DNA of 64,000 nt from Marchantia polymorpha subsp. ruderalis (lineage: Eukaryota > Streptophyta > Marchantiopsida > Marchantiales > Marchantiaceae): assembly GCA_037833965.1 (NCBI GenBank), contig AP031353.1, positions 3,722,501 to 3,786,500 on the forward strand, in the 5' to 3' direction. How positions within the stretch are numbered: the first letter of the stretch is position 1; each line of letters begins with the position of its first letter. The translations under genes and the position numbers were made by a program. Under the pieces are notes generated by a model. That model made no database searches, had not been told where the DNA came from, and saw nothing but the letters and a program-made list of their open reading frames with translations. Below are positions 27,779 through 39,358 of this stretch, one piece after another.

Positions 27779-28923
27779 AGTTCAGTTTTCAGACAATTTT
27801 CTTGTCATGCATGATAGACGGCTATTGTCCGATTGTCGAACTCGCCAAATGTCTCTGAGCCAAAGTATTTCCTTCTGCCTCTTTACATTGTGAAGGGATA
27901 CTGATAAAAAATGTCTAGAATGTCTACCAGATATATGACAGAATCCAAGCCACATAGATAATCGTGCGTTCAAAAACCTCACTGTTGAGAGTATGACCAC
28001 GCCAGGGACTTGGATTTGAGCTCGTTGTACGAATGAACATGGCGTTTTCACTGCTCGCTGTTCAGATAGCTAAGAGCATCATGAGGTGAGAAGGTCCGCT
28101 GTATGTGGATGAGATTAGACATAGGTCCCTTGCATGTCCATCACCTGTAGGACTGACTAAGAACGACAGCCGTAAGCAACGAAAACGAGTGTTAATACAG
28201 CCTCCAGGCTACATCTACGCGAGGAGGATATCCAAAATGTATGCGGACTCTCAGTGCGGGGAAAAAAACATCGAGATGATTACTTGTATGACTGACCTGG
28301 AAAGAAACGAAGGAGATTGGATAGAGGACACGACATGCTCAAGCACTGGACCCTCCCAGTTGTGATCAGCAATTATCCTACGGATTCAGACCGGGTTGCC
28401 TAAACGTGCCCGCTCGGCGAATCTACCGGTTGAACTTGGGACTCATAATTGGCATGCAAAAAGCCGTAACGAGAAGATCTCGGTCATATATAGACGTGCA
28501 CATGTACGTCGGTAGAAAACTTCGGGGATTAATTTGTACCCACGCAGCTTGCAAAAATTATGTATTTTTTCAGAGCCAATAAATCAAAAGTGAAAAGTTC
28601 ATCGGGAATCAGTTCTTATTCGAACAGTCAACGTAGTCTCAAAGTGAGCAGGCCAGTCTATAGCATCCAACAAATGATTTCTCAATTTTCTCAGTGTCAA
28701 CTGCCCTTTATTTCCAAGAGAAATTGATCCTGTTATACAGAACAGAGATCTTCAAGCTTCTCGGTAAAAAATTCAAAGTTAAGTAAGTATGGGATATTTA
28801 ATTATTTAGATTCAGACTTACCACCCAATTCAAACTTGAATATTATATCTCAACTATTACAAAATCAGAAGTGCTGACGCGAACTTAGAAGATTGTCTAG
28901 CAGTCAGGCCAGGATATGGCTTC

Positions 28924-31476
28924 TCAAGGCTTTAATAGTTCCAAAATCAGAGTTGCGCCACACGCTGGCTGCAAGACCACCGTGACCATCGGCATATCAC
29001 AGTAGGATGGAGAAAGTCGGAATCTAAAGTGCTCCAATATCATGCTAGTGACCAGCTCCACCTCGGCAATGGCAAAGTTCTGTGCTACACAGGTTCTCGG
29101 ACCGGCTCCAAAAGGTATGAAACCGTAGGGGTGCTTGCATGCTTGGGCTATTCCATTCTTAAAGCGTTCAGGTTTGAACTCGTCAGCATCGTCACCCCAC
29201 GTCTCTCGATTACGGTGAAGTCTGATCACATCCACTCTGACAGTCAGATTCTTCGGCAAGCTGTTGCCGAGCAGACTGACTCCATCTTTAACTAGAGTTC
29301 GGGTCAGCGCTGGAGCAGTTGGGTACATACGCTGGGTTTCTCTCACGAACATGCGTAGCTGCATTCCAAGCACACAGAGTTGAGTTACTGTCGCGATTCT
29401 ACGCAAGACACAAAATTCTAGAATCAAACTTCGCTGCTTGGCATGAAATCAATCGCTGCTATGGCGGCTTCGCACCAGCTTCTGAGATGTCAAAAGTTCG
29501 AGAGGTTTGTGGAGTCCAGAATAATTTGATGGGAAAGATCACAAGCCCAAGTTGAAGAAATACAGATGTCAACTTACGGATTCTAACTTATGCAGATTCT
29601 CACACACTGGGGAATTGTCCAGCACTTCCTTTCGGATTCTTTCCTGCCACTCTGGATAGTTCGCCAGTAGAATCAGGACCCAGGAGGTGGTGACGGAGAC
29701 CGTATTGGTTCCAGCTTGGAAGAAAGTCCGGCATTGATCGACCAGCAGATCATCCGTCCATGGCATGGCATGCTTTTTGATCTTCTGCTTCGGGTCGGAC
29801 AAAGCTGCTACGTCATCCTCGACTGCATTGAGAAGGACGCCCAAGAGGTCATCGCCGAGCGAGTCCAGGGCTCCATTCTTGAATGCCATCCTGCGCTTTC
29901 GTATTATAGCTTTCATACACCTTGTGACAGCACTACGGGTTCGTCGTATTTGCAGATTCCTAGGAGTGGGCAGCAACCTGCATTTAATCATCAGATTGAA
30001 CTGCTCAGTGACACTTGGTAAACGAAAGATGAGGCTACGAATTCTCTTGCTCTGAGAAATTTTGCCTCTCTATATAAATACTTGCCTAAAGAAAGGATGT
30101 ATGACTCCTCCGGATTCAAGCTCCAAAGCTATGAGCTTTTCCTGATCTTCGAATGCTTTCTTTCCCTCAAGAAAGTCGATCCCGAAAGCTACCTGGGCGA
30201 GGACATCTCTAACCACAGTTCCGAGGTACTTGAAAATGTCAACCTCAACAGATCCTCCACTCCCAGTCGCTTTGTCTTTCAATGTTTTGAGCCATGCAGT
30301 AACTATTGGAGTCATGACTTTCGTAGTATCCTGCGTACATTTAATGACAGTGACGGTCGCAATTTTCGTGAAATTCGAAAGGTCAGACTGAGATAGCTGA
30401 GAAACGCAAGGATAATCATGAACTGAGATTGGTGGACTCCAACGCAAGTGTTTTCACTCTAATCAAATTTTCATTCTCACTATCTCGAGATTCTCTTTCC
30501 ATGTTCTAACTTACAGTAACTTCAACACATTTACAAAATGTAAAATGTATTCCTGTATCATGTCCACCAGTTTGTAATTCAAATCTCAACATGTGGATGC
30601 CGTAGCATGCGCACATCCGCACCTGGTGGAAAAAAGTTGTCCTCTTACTTGCAGAGAAAACTTAGTACTTGTCTATGATCTATTTCCAAGCAAAAAACAA
30701 ATAGTAGAAAACCTTGATATAGCTCGCGTAAAACACCGGTCTCACAACCCGTCTTTGTCGAGCCCAGCTCTCATGGTCCACAGTAAGCGCCAGTCCTCCT
30801 TTTCCCAGAACAGTTTCAGCTATAGGGCTGTAGCCTTTGCTGAACTCATCCGTCTTGTGTGCGAACATCGTCCTCACAACGTCCGGTTCATCAAAGCCCA
30901 AGAGAACGATGAGGTGCTTCTCTGGACGACAAAATAATTTTTCCCCTGAAATTCCAACAATGCAGTACGGTTTAAACTCTGAGGCTCTCGGAAAATTCTC
31001 TAAACAAGGCTGAGCATCTACGAGACTGTGAGTAGAAGAGGCAGCAGATCTACAGGAGGATTCTGATCAATCTATACGCAGATTCATATGAGCAGCCCTT
31101 TATGGTATTACAGCGTTCTATGATCAGAGAAAAGCTAATTTCATTACAATGCTCTGTAGAATCATGGAGATGTACCGTAGAGGTTCTTCCACTCTTTAAT
31201 ATCAGGATGGACTCGATCCCATATATCATGGTCGACGGTGCCGAATCTCTGCAAGGCATTTGCCTTGCGAGCCTTTTGCTTCATCGCCCTCGACTCCTCG
31301 AGATTGTCTGAGAACACGGAGAATGGTGGTCCACTGTATCCCTCCTTCTTCATCATTCTGATCACCTTAAAACGCTCCCAGATGGCGACTCGGAAGAGGA
31401 TCATTACGTTTCGAAGAATACTCACGAATAGAAGGGCAGCCAATGCCATCAGAATAACAGACATCGCCGTAGCCAT
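28924..31476 (-). CDS. Cytochrome P450, CYP72 clan (gene C)
   Basis: Five exons on the minus strand: 31476-31176, 30945-30713, 30330-30082, 30000-29578, 29358-28924. Introns are GT-AG and phases join; 546 aa. The ATG at 31476 precedes a membrane helix (SVILMALAALLFVSILRNV). CYP72-clan features: YSGPPFSVFSDN, FGFDEPDVV region, SWARQRRVVRPVF, AFGIDFLEGKKAF, YPEWQERIRKEV, K-helix ETQR (409-412), FKPERFKNG and LSPSY. The clan includes hormone-inactivating and terpenoid oxidases; the substrate here is unknown. Two signatures are unusual: I-helix AGTNT, where an acidic residue is expected at the Asn, and FGAGPRTCVA, with Ala replacing the usual Gly two residues after the haem Cys (about 492). Exon 3 is set at the acceptor giving DTTKVMTPIV, the only one open in both copies. 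Confidence 0.9.
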
Positions 31477-31790
31477 TTCGAGTCCTCGTCGTCGACTCAC
31501 AAGACAGGAACTTCACTTCACCTCACCTCACCTCAACTCACTCCACTCGACAGACACTCCTGATGAAATCGACAACGCTGCTCCTCTTGATCCGAGACTA
31601 CCCGAGCGCCGTCACATTTATGCATCAGTTTCCCAAAATCATGGCTCGGAACTCCAGCATGTGATATCGGACGTGTATCTTAATTCTGCCTCATGGGCCT
31701 TGTGGCAAGCCGTGTATATAGCCGCAGAAGATCCGGTCCCCTTCGAATTTGCTTTTTGAATCGTCTTCTGGAGACCAGTCTTACCCGATG

Positions 31791-31858
31791 GTCATATTGC
31801 CAGTCTTACTTTTGATATTCTCATATGAAAGTATCAAAGGTAAGACTGGCAATATGAC
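31791..31858. repeat. 27-bp hairpin, unit 1 only
   Basis: Arms 31791-31817 and 31832-31858 pair with a single G-T wobble. The 14-nt loop is itself centred on TCATATGA. Unit 2 lacks this sequence: it lies within a roughly 230-bp unit-1-specific insertion. Confidence 0.88.
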
Positions 31859-32329
31859 TCCAGGATCAGATGGTCAAACCTTAGACGGGCTAGACTGGAA
31901 TTGGTTTGTACAACTTGCGTAACGTATAAGCAAAGGGCAGACCCAAATTGAACCTGCCCGAATTGAATGTTGCGTGTCGTTGCAGAACTCGATGCGCCAC
32001 CGAAACCTCGAGATTGTCGGATTGTGGAGGTGCCCAAAACGCCATCCCGAGTTTGAGCAGGAGTTTGACACTCTCACTGCGTATAACAGCTGACCAGAAA
32101 TGAAAAAGGCGGATTTTGCACGCATCCGAACTCTGCGGCCATCAGAAACCACGAGCCGACAGTGCAATGAGAGTGTGACACTTGTCGAAAGCTACTGCAA
32201 AAAGTTTGATGTTTGATCACCACCAAATCCGAAGCTGGAGCTGAAACACCAACTGCCGTGCCGAGTTCAACATTTGATCTTGGGAGTGGATAAATTGGCC
32301 ATCTTCATCTCGCTGCCCACGAGGAATCG

Positions 32330-32356
32330 TTGCAAAGTTCTAGCAGAACTTTGCAA
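32330..32356. repeat. Conserved hairpin, unit 1 copy
   Basis: TTGCAAAGTTCT-agc-AGAACTTTGCAA, 12-bp perfect arms. The same hairpin is intact in unit 2 at 42584-42610, so it predates the duplication. Confidence 0.9.
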
Positions 32357-33913
32357 TCTCTCCACGTGCTACGTTCACTCGACGCATTCCGGGACGCCGA
32401 CCCCTTTGCGTTGCAGCCGACGCTATTTCCCGGGAAAATGACGGAAACGAACCAGTGGGTAGGAAGAAACATTGAAGAGGATTTGCCATTTGCCAGCCGG
32501 AACAAGAGGACTCACGGGTTCTGGGAGGGTCAAAACGCAGTCCCGAATTTTAGGCAGTGAGGAAATTCGGCAGCCGGAATTTCAGAAGTGCAGAGAATCT
32601 CTTCGCCGAAGAGTTTGCCGTATTTCCGACTTCCGGCTTCCAGCCAGACGTACCGGAAAGATCTCACCGTGGTATGTATTCCTCAGCATAGAGGATGTGC
32701 TTGACCAGCTTGATGTTCAGACCTGGGGCTTAATAAGAAATTGATCAATTATAATCCTTAATCGACTGATAGAACTAAATGTCTACAATTGGAATAGATA
32801 AGATCTTCTCGGGTATGTGGAATTTTGAGAAAACCAGTCTACTGGGCTCATGAAAGAAAACGCATCTCGTTGTTTCAAGTGATTCTTACGCCTACAATAA
32901 CTTGCTCTGGATTGGACTCTTGTTACTCTGTAATACAACCGATCGATCTTGTGCAGAATCCTTGAACTCCTCCCTTTCTTTTATTGACATATTTGAAAGT
33001 TGGTTCAGCCAAAATGAAAGGATTGCATGTGTCATGTCATCAAAAGCACAAGCAGAAGAGTCTGATCAGCGGACCGAATACAATGGGAGCTCTTTCTTCA
33101 TAACGAGTCCCGTCAGCGTTCCTTCGGACAGGAAGATGAATGTAATGGTACCGGAGATGAACGTATTTCCTCCACCGGCATCTGTTCTGATTCCACCTGC
33201 CTTGCCATCACCACCCAAGCCCAGCACACTCCCTCCTGCCAAAGGTCCCGCCACATCACAGGGCCTGATGCGCGGCCAGATAAAATGTTTTCCAGAACTC
33301 CTCGTGCATAAAGTTCACATGAACTCGCTCCTCGTGAGCTATGAAGTCAGGCAGGCCCGGCTGGCCTGCTCTGCCCTAAGCTGGGCATGTCATGTCATGT
33401 CATGTCATCGCCTCTTCCTCGGAATTGCTGGCCCAACAGTACGCCAGTTTTGTGTCATCCTTTGCCCCATTCATTCATTCAATTTCAGTGCTTCTTTCAT
33501 CTTCTCTATGTTTTCTCGTCCTCCACTCTTACAACTCAGCAACATTGTTGTTTTGTTGTTTCCGTTTGAAGCCGTGAAAATCTAACACATGTACAAACTA
33601 TCTTTTGTGTCGCACTATCAGATAAGCATCAAATTTCTTCACTACCGATTCGATTATAGGAAGTTGATGCTCATGTTCACACACCAATTTCGTACGTCAA
33701 TGTCTGACTCATTCATTCAAGTAGCTGTGCAATGCATGGAGACAATAAATTCATTGTAACCATTCTCTTGCCATCTCATTTCACTACTACAGTCAGCCCG
33801 AACATACACACATTACTTACTACATTCTTCATGAAGTTTGTACTCAGTAATCTTTTTATATGTAACCTCTAAGTTTTTTGCCAACTTACCTATTGCGAAC
33901 TTGGTACCTTGCC

Positions 33914-33947
33914 TATTGCTGTCATATTGTATAAGATGACAGCAATA
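33914..33947. repeat. Hairpin, unit 2 only
   Basis: Perfect 12-bp arms TATTGCTGTCAT / ATGACAGCAATA with a 10-nt loop. Unit 1 (about 15058-15092) has the left arm but AAGAAGTATAC instead of the right arm, so it cannot pair. Confidence 0.85.
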
Positions 33948-34235
33948 CAAATCACCTTGTGTTTGGCTTTTCCTCCCTTCTTTTACATGGATAAAATGCA
34001 CAAATGTCTTCCACGTTTGCAACTGGCTGATGGTGGATCACTTCAATCTGCCATCATGTGGACCATGGATCTGCGACTCATAAACTTTATTTAGGAAAAT
34101 AAATCCTCAGCACATTCATTCACTGTTTCCTCCGTTGACTATATGTATCCTATCACAACACAGGACACATCAATTCAGCGTATATTTAATATATATAGTT
34201 ACTTTTTAATCCAGTGTAATCAATCATACTTCTTG

Positions 34236-34262
34236 TCTCGTGCTTAACATTTGAGCACGAGA
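34236..34262. repeat. Small hairpin, unit 2 only
   Basis: TCTCGTGCT and AGCACGAGA, 9-bp perfect arms around 9 nt. Unit 1 has CTCGTGCTCTATATTCGAGCTC at the matching place and lacks the complementary arm. Confidence 0.7.
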
Positions 34263-35091
34263 TTAGAATTAGACTAAATAAATATATATATTATATATTG
34301 AAATTCTCTCCCTATTATTTTGACTTTTATTTTTAGTTTTACTGTTTTTGAATTGAAGGTTCGTGAGATATTTTGTCATGTTTCATATACTATCGAAAAG
34401 CAATATTTAGTCTCTCTTCAACGATCCGAAATTACCATAGTAAAGAACATGGAAATTTATCAAGATTTTAATTCTTGATTCAACTATAACCATGAGAAAT
34501 TGATTCAATTATAAGATATTATACTTGGGATTTGAAATAACTATCATTATAATTTTTATAATAAATTCACGTCTATAATCAAAAAATTAAAATAAGAAAT
34601 TAACATGTTAATTTACTGTTATTATACATACATATATATTATATTTATCAGAATATAATTTCGACTATTATAATCCAAGTAATAAAAATATAAACATTTC
34701 TGTATCTTTTTTTAATTAAATGTTAAAACATAGTTCCCGGAGTTATCTATCGCATGCCAGGACTGGAAGTTTTCCAGTTTGAAAGTCATACCTGGGTTAC
34801 ACTTTCAAACTAACTTGCACTTAAAGCAATTGCGAAAATGTCAACCTCAAAGCGGTTGCAGATCCGATCACTGTAATCACAATAAAGACTCATGTTATAT
34901 ATGTTAGATTTCTCTTTTATATTTATAACATAATAAAATTTTATAGTCCACATGTTTTGTATATAATTATATTTCTTATTATAAAATCGAATATTATAAT
35001 GTACATAATAGAACTATAAAATTTTAGGTTATTCAATTTTCGTAAAAGTCTATCGATGCGTGAAAGAAAGGAGAGATGAAGTGTTCCAGTT

Positions 35092-35096
35092 TATAA
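35092..35096 (+). promoter_or_regulatory. Putative TATA box of P450 gene B
   Basis: TATAA in TTTATAAGTCAAACC, 171 bp before the ATG. It matches the site upstream of gene A in sequence and spacing. Confidence 0.5.
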
Positions 35097-35262
35097 GTCA
35101 AACCAAGTCCAGCTCTGCTCTGTAAATTGCAATCTGTGCAATTCACCGCAATTGCGGATTTGTCGACCTCAAAGTGGTTGTAGATCCAAATCTCAGAGAC
35201 CCGCCGTTTCATCGGTACGGAATTCGGAAGGGACTCGGGCCGTCGCTGGAAGGTGGCCCGAC

Positions 35263-37583
35263 ATGTTTTCCGACATGAGTGCACAATGGCTGCTGCTCCT
35301 TATCTTTCTCGTATTGACTGCATTCGTCTACAAGACGAACGTGATCCTTGGGAAAGAGACGGGAATTCCTGGACCTCGTGGATGGCCAGTGATTGGACAC
35401 CTTCCGCTTCTGCACCGCAAAAAGATTGTCCATCGAACTATGATGAATCTCGCCCAGAAATATGGACCTCTGTATGAATTGAGGTTAGGAATGCTAAAGG
35501 TTTTGATTATATCGTCTCCAGATTTGGCCAAGGAGATTCTCAAAATTCAGGATGCATCGTTTGCAGATCGTCCTCTCACAGTCATGGGAGAGCTATTCGG
35601 CTACCAACGAAAAGACATCATATATTCACCAACTGACGATCACTGGCGTTTTATGAAGAAACTTGGCTCCGAGTTCATGTCTTCAAAGGCCATGCAAAAG
35701 CAACAGGTGTCGTACATACAAGACATTAAGTCAATCTCTGATCAGTGTCGATGGCTGCATGCTTGCTACAATGTTGGGATGATGATTTTCGGATCAATCA
35801 CGTCCTCGCTACTTCAATTCTACACTAAGAATATACTTGTAAGACACAATCTTCATCAGCTGGATACGTCTCAGGTCGTTGTACAATTTCTGTGTTTGAT
35901 CTAGCTACATTCCAGCATGTAGTCTTACTTTCCTGGGCTTGTACCATCCTATGCAACATAGTTAATGAACATCAGCAGTGCTTGGGAATGGAAGCATCGC
36001 ATTTAGGCCACCGTCTTCGAGTGACGACATCCTTTGCTTTCAACACGTAATTGGTGTCATATCCACGGGTCATATGTCAATTCAGATCGAGGCAGCGAAT
36101 TTTCTTTATAATAATGGCGCTCTAGTAGTCCTTGGGGGAATTAAAACTAATCCAGTCCAATGTCGCATTTGTTGCTTATTCGAAGGTTTCCAGGCATGAG
36201 ACGCTGATGACGGCTGTGGACTCCCTACTTGAATGTCAGCAAAATCAATTCATAGATTTACGCGAAGAATTACTCGACATGATGCTCACCCTCATACCCC
36301 AAATGCTGTTCGGGAAAAGACTAATTGCAGGGAAGTCAGTGGCAAAGTCATCTGAATCCAATATTATGAAGAAGCTCACACAACTCTTCAAAGAACTGGC
36401 TAAATTAGACCTCTCTGTGGTGGGTGACTGCTTTCCGTTCTTGAGGTGGCTGGACGTGGGAGGCGCGGAAGCCAGAATTGTGAAATTGCATCTCCAGTTC
36501 GATAACATTCTCTCGGATGCCATGAATGCCCTTCGTCGCGAAGCTCCACCTGCTACTTCTGAGGATCCAGGCTTGATGCAAACTTTGTTGTCCATACAAC
36601 GCACTGAAGAAGGAAAAAACATAACCGATGACGAAATCAAAGCTCTCGTCACTGTAAGTTCGAATCATATTTATGCCTAGTTCTGATCGTCTCATCAACT
36701 GTAGAAATAGCCTACATGTCACAAAATCCGAGTGTGAGGATATGTATGGAGGGTTACAATAACTGCAGTATTCAAGAGTTGGGCTGTACTGGCATGAATC
36801 CATTGTACTCCTCGGGATGTAATTTAACGGTGGTGTCAAGATCTGTTTTGTAGTTTGAAGTATCACTTAGATGCCTTCTCCCATGGAAAATGTTCAAATT
36901 CAGAGCATGAGCCTGATCATGACCTTCCTTTCGTTGCACTCTGACAGGATTTGTTTATAGCTGGTATAGACACTATATCAAGCACCCTTATGTTTGTGAT
37001 GGCCGAATTGATGAGGAATCCAGAGGTCAAGGAGAAGCTTCTGAAGGAATTGGACGAAGTTGTGGGCAGAGAGAGAGTGGTGGAAGAGTCAGACCTTGTC
37101 AACCTCAAGTACCTGAAGATGGTGATAAAGGAGACTTTCCGTCTTCATCCAGCGGTGCCATTTCTGTTACCTCGCAAGTCCATGGGGCCTGCGACTGTCG
37201 CTGGATATAAAGTTCCAAAGGATACGCAGGTTCTAATCAACTTATACGCCATTCAACGAAGCCCAGAATCGTGGGACGATCCGACCAGTTTCAAGCCGGA
37301 GAGGTTTGCGAACAATCTCATAGACGTGAAAGGCCAAGACTTCTGCCTCCTGCCTTTCGGAGCTGGTCGAAGGCAGTGTCCAGGCATGGGACTTGGTGGG
37401 CTGATGGTGGAGATCACTCTGGCGACATTGTTGCAAATTCTCGAGTTCTCTCTTCCTGCAGGAATGAAACCAGAAGATGTGGACATGACTGAGGAAGCTA
37501 CAATCACATCTGCTCTGGTTTCTCCGCTCCTGGTTTCAGTGAAACCACGATTATCCCCGAACCTGTGCAGCATGCGAACTTAA
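35263..37583 (+). CDS. Cytochrome P450, CYP71 clan (gene B)
   Basis: Paralogue of gene A with the same three-exon structure: 35263-35706, 36186-36653, 36948-37583; 515 aa (one extra Lys in HRKKIVH). N-terminal membrane helix, PGPRGWPVIGHLP hinge, I-helix AGIDTI (the conserved Thr is kept, the following Thr is Ile), K-helix ETFR, PERF, and PFGAGRRQCPG with haem Cys at about 448. No stop or frameshift. The intron 1 acceptor is GAAG rather than GTAG as in gene A, a weaker context that may lower splicing. Intron 2 is 294 bp against 354 bp in gene A. Likely an ER-bound monooxygenase; substrate unknown. Convergent with gene D. Confidence 0.92.
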
Positions 37584-39358
37584 GGTAGGACCTTTCAGAG
37601 ATCCTACGTCCTTACATGGAACGTTATACAGGTAGAAAATACAAAACCTTCGAGCAATTTGTCTGAGCTCGACCTTTGAAGTTTAGAAATCCCACCTCAT
37701 AATTTAATAAACTTGTACGTGGGAACCATAGACTGCATCCACTACTTTCGTGGAATTGTGTATAATAGATGCTTGAGTAACAGATGAGGAATGGTTTCCT
37801 TAAACTTTGTTTTGCTCCGTCTCGCAAAACTCTGCTACTCCTCTTGTATCTGGCACACCTCCTCCTCTTCACGCCTGCTGCGCACCTCGCTTGATGCGAT
37901 GCAGGCACATGTTCCCTTGCTCGCTCGCTTCTGCGTCTATCTCGGCCGCGCTGCGCTACCTATGCTGCTCATCTTGCCTACAAGAAAAATTTTCCCATCG
38001 CCTACTCGTCAAGAAACTACTCGCAGCTCCAATTACCCAATTCCGACTCGCCATATCTTCACTGGCAGTCCCCTCACGATCATGGATCCCCTGGGTCGAT
38101 TCGGGTTCTACCCGATCCGACCAGGTTTTTCGGGTCGGGTTCGGGTTGAAAGTCAAACCCGAACCTAGGTTCCTGGCCTTCGCCCCTCGGACCTCATCGC
38201 CCTATGATATTAATTTGTACGTAGATGTCTCTTGATGACATCAAGAGACAGCTAAGTACAAATTAAAAGTTATTGTCTACATATCCATAAGACAGAACTG
38301 ATTTAAGATAGTGACGCTAGTTAATGTTTTTATCGTCAATATATGTTGATATCCTTTCATGGACTGCTTTGTTTCGCTGTTCGTTTGAGGTGTCTTAATT
38401 TTCTTCTGCCGTGCCATGTTTGCAGTAATAGTCGTCCTTCCGATGCATATGGCATTTTGCAAACGGTTTTCTCCGTAGTTTGCGTCGAAGTTATTTCTTT
38501 GTTCAAAAGGCTTCGACTTGATTGAGTACTTTGCTTGATGGCTTGCTCTATTCAGCCAGCACGTCTGCTGCCTTTGTTTTGCATACTTGTATCATAGATA
38601 AAAAAATTTCGGCAATTGTAGATAGGGGAAAAAACATTAAAAAAATTCAATATATTCAAATAACGTAAACAACCTAAAAACTAAGGTCTGTCTTTATTCA
38701 ATGTTTTCATGATTTGTTCTATTCAGGCAACAATCTGTTGTTGACTCAAAAATGCTCAGATGACTTCAGTACACAATCTCCGTCAAGTTTGGAGGAAAGT
38801 TTCACATTCACTATCAATTGATGTATAAGGGCATTTTAAATATAAGTCATTTTTTAGAATAAAAAGAGAAATTGTAAAAGCAAAATGCCGTACGAGAAGA
38901 TCTCGGTCATGTATAGACATACACATGTACGTCGGTAGAAAACTTCGGGGAATAATTTGTGCCAACGCAGCCTGCAGAAAATAATCTATTTTTCTTCAGA
39001 GCTAATAAATCAAAGTGAAAAGTTCATCGTGACTCAGTTCTAAATTCGAACCGTCACCATATTCTCAAAGTGCGCAGGCCAGTCCATAGCATCCGACAAA
39101 TGAATTCTCAACTTCTCCGTGTCAACAGCCCTCAATTTCCAAAAGAATACGAAACTGTTATAGACAACAGAGATCTTCAAGCTTCTCAGTAAAATATTCA
39201 AAGTTCAGTAAGAAAAGCATATTTTATTTTTTACGAATTCCCAAGACTCAGACTTACCAACCAATTAGAACTTGAATATTTTATCTCAGCTATTACAAAT
39301 CAGAAGTGCTGGCGTGAACTTAGAAGATTGTCTAGCAGTCAGGTTAGGATATGGCTTC
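37584..39358. other. Region between genes B and D
   Basis: No gene. Shared downstream DNA of gene B, the unit-2 insertion, and the junction (38880-38884, GCAAA) where unit 1 carries 8.8 kb extra. It contains a hairpin with GTCTCTTGATG / CATCAAGAGAC arms at about 38226-38247, also present in shorter form in unit 1. Confidence 0.55.
37818..38172. mobile_element. Unit-2-specific insertion with CGGGT repeats
   Basis: About 355 bp absent from unit 1, where the flanks (GATGAGGAATGGTTT and GCATCGCCCTATGA) lie close together. The right part carries GGGTCGGGTTCGGGTT and its near-complement AACCCGAACC, a signature I associate with plant non-autonomous hAT-type elements. Exact ends and target duplication could not be fixed. 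Confidence 0.4.

Larger units (their letters stand above)
19677..28460. other. 8.8-kb segment present only in unit 1
   Basis: Unit 2 reads straight through this position (around 38880). The left end follows GCAAA at 19672-19676 and the right end carries GCAAA at 28456-28460. It is either an insertion with a 5-bp target duplication or a deletion from unit 2 at a 5-bp microhomology. It contains AT-rich DNA (19.7-22.05 kb, no supported gene apart from one doubtful small ORF), the Copia element, and 27779-28460, in which no gene is seen. Confidence 0.75.
14290..33165. repeat. Segmental duplication, unit 1
   Basis: Unit 1 aligns collinearly to 33175-43430. Shared markers include the CCTGCCAAAGGT..CGCCACATCACAGGGCCTG block near the left edge, both P450 genes, the TTGCAAAGTTCT hairpin, and ATTGCATGTGTCATGTCATC near the right edge. 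The junction between units is near 33165-33180. Unit 1 holds about 8.8 kb (19677-28460) and a roughly 230-bp insertion near 31.75-31.97 kb that unit 2 lacks. Confidence 0.92.
31477..33165. other. Gene C upstream region and unit 1 right flank
   Basis: No gene. On the minus strand the leader has a CACCT-type microsatellite (+ 31512-31540). TATATA at 31715-31720 lies about 240 bp before the ATG and is a possible TATA box; unit 2 has TACATA there. Shared non-coding DNA continues to the unit junction. Confidence 0.5.
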
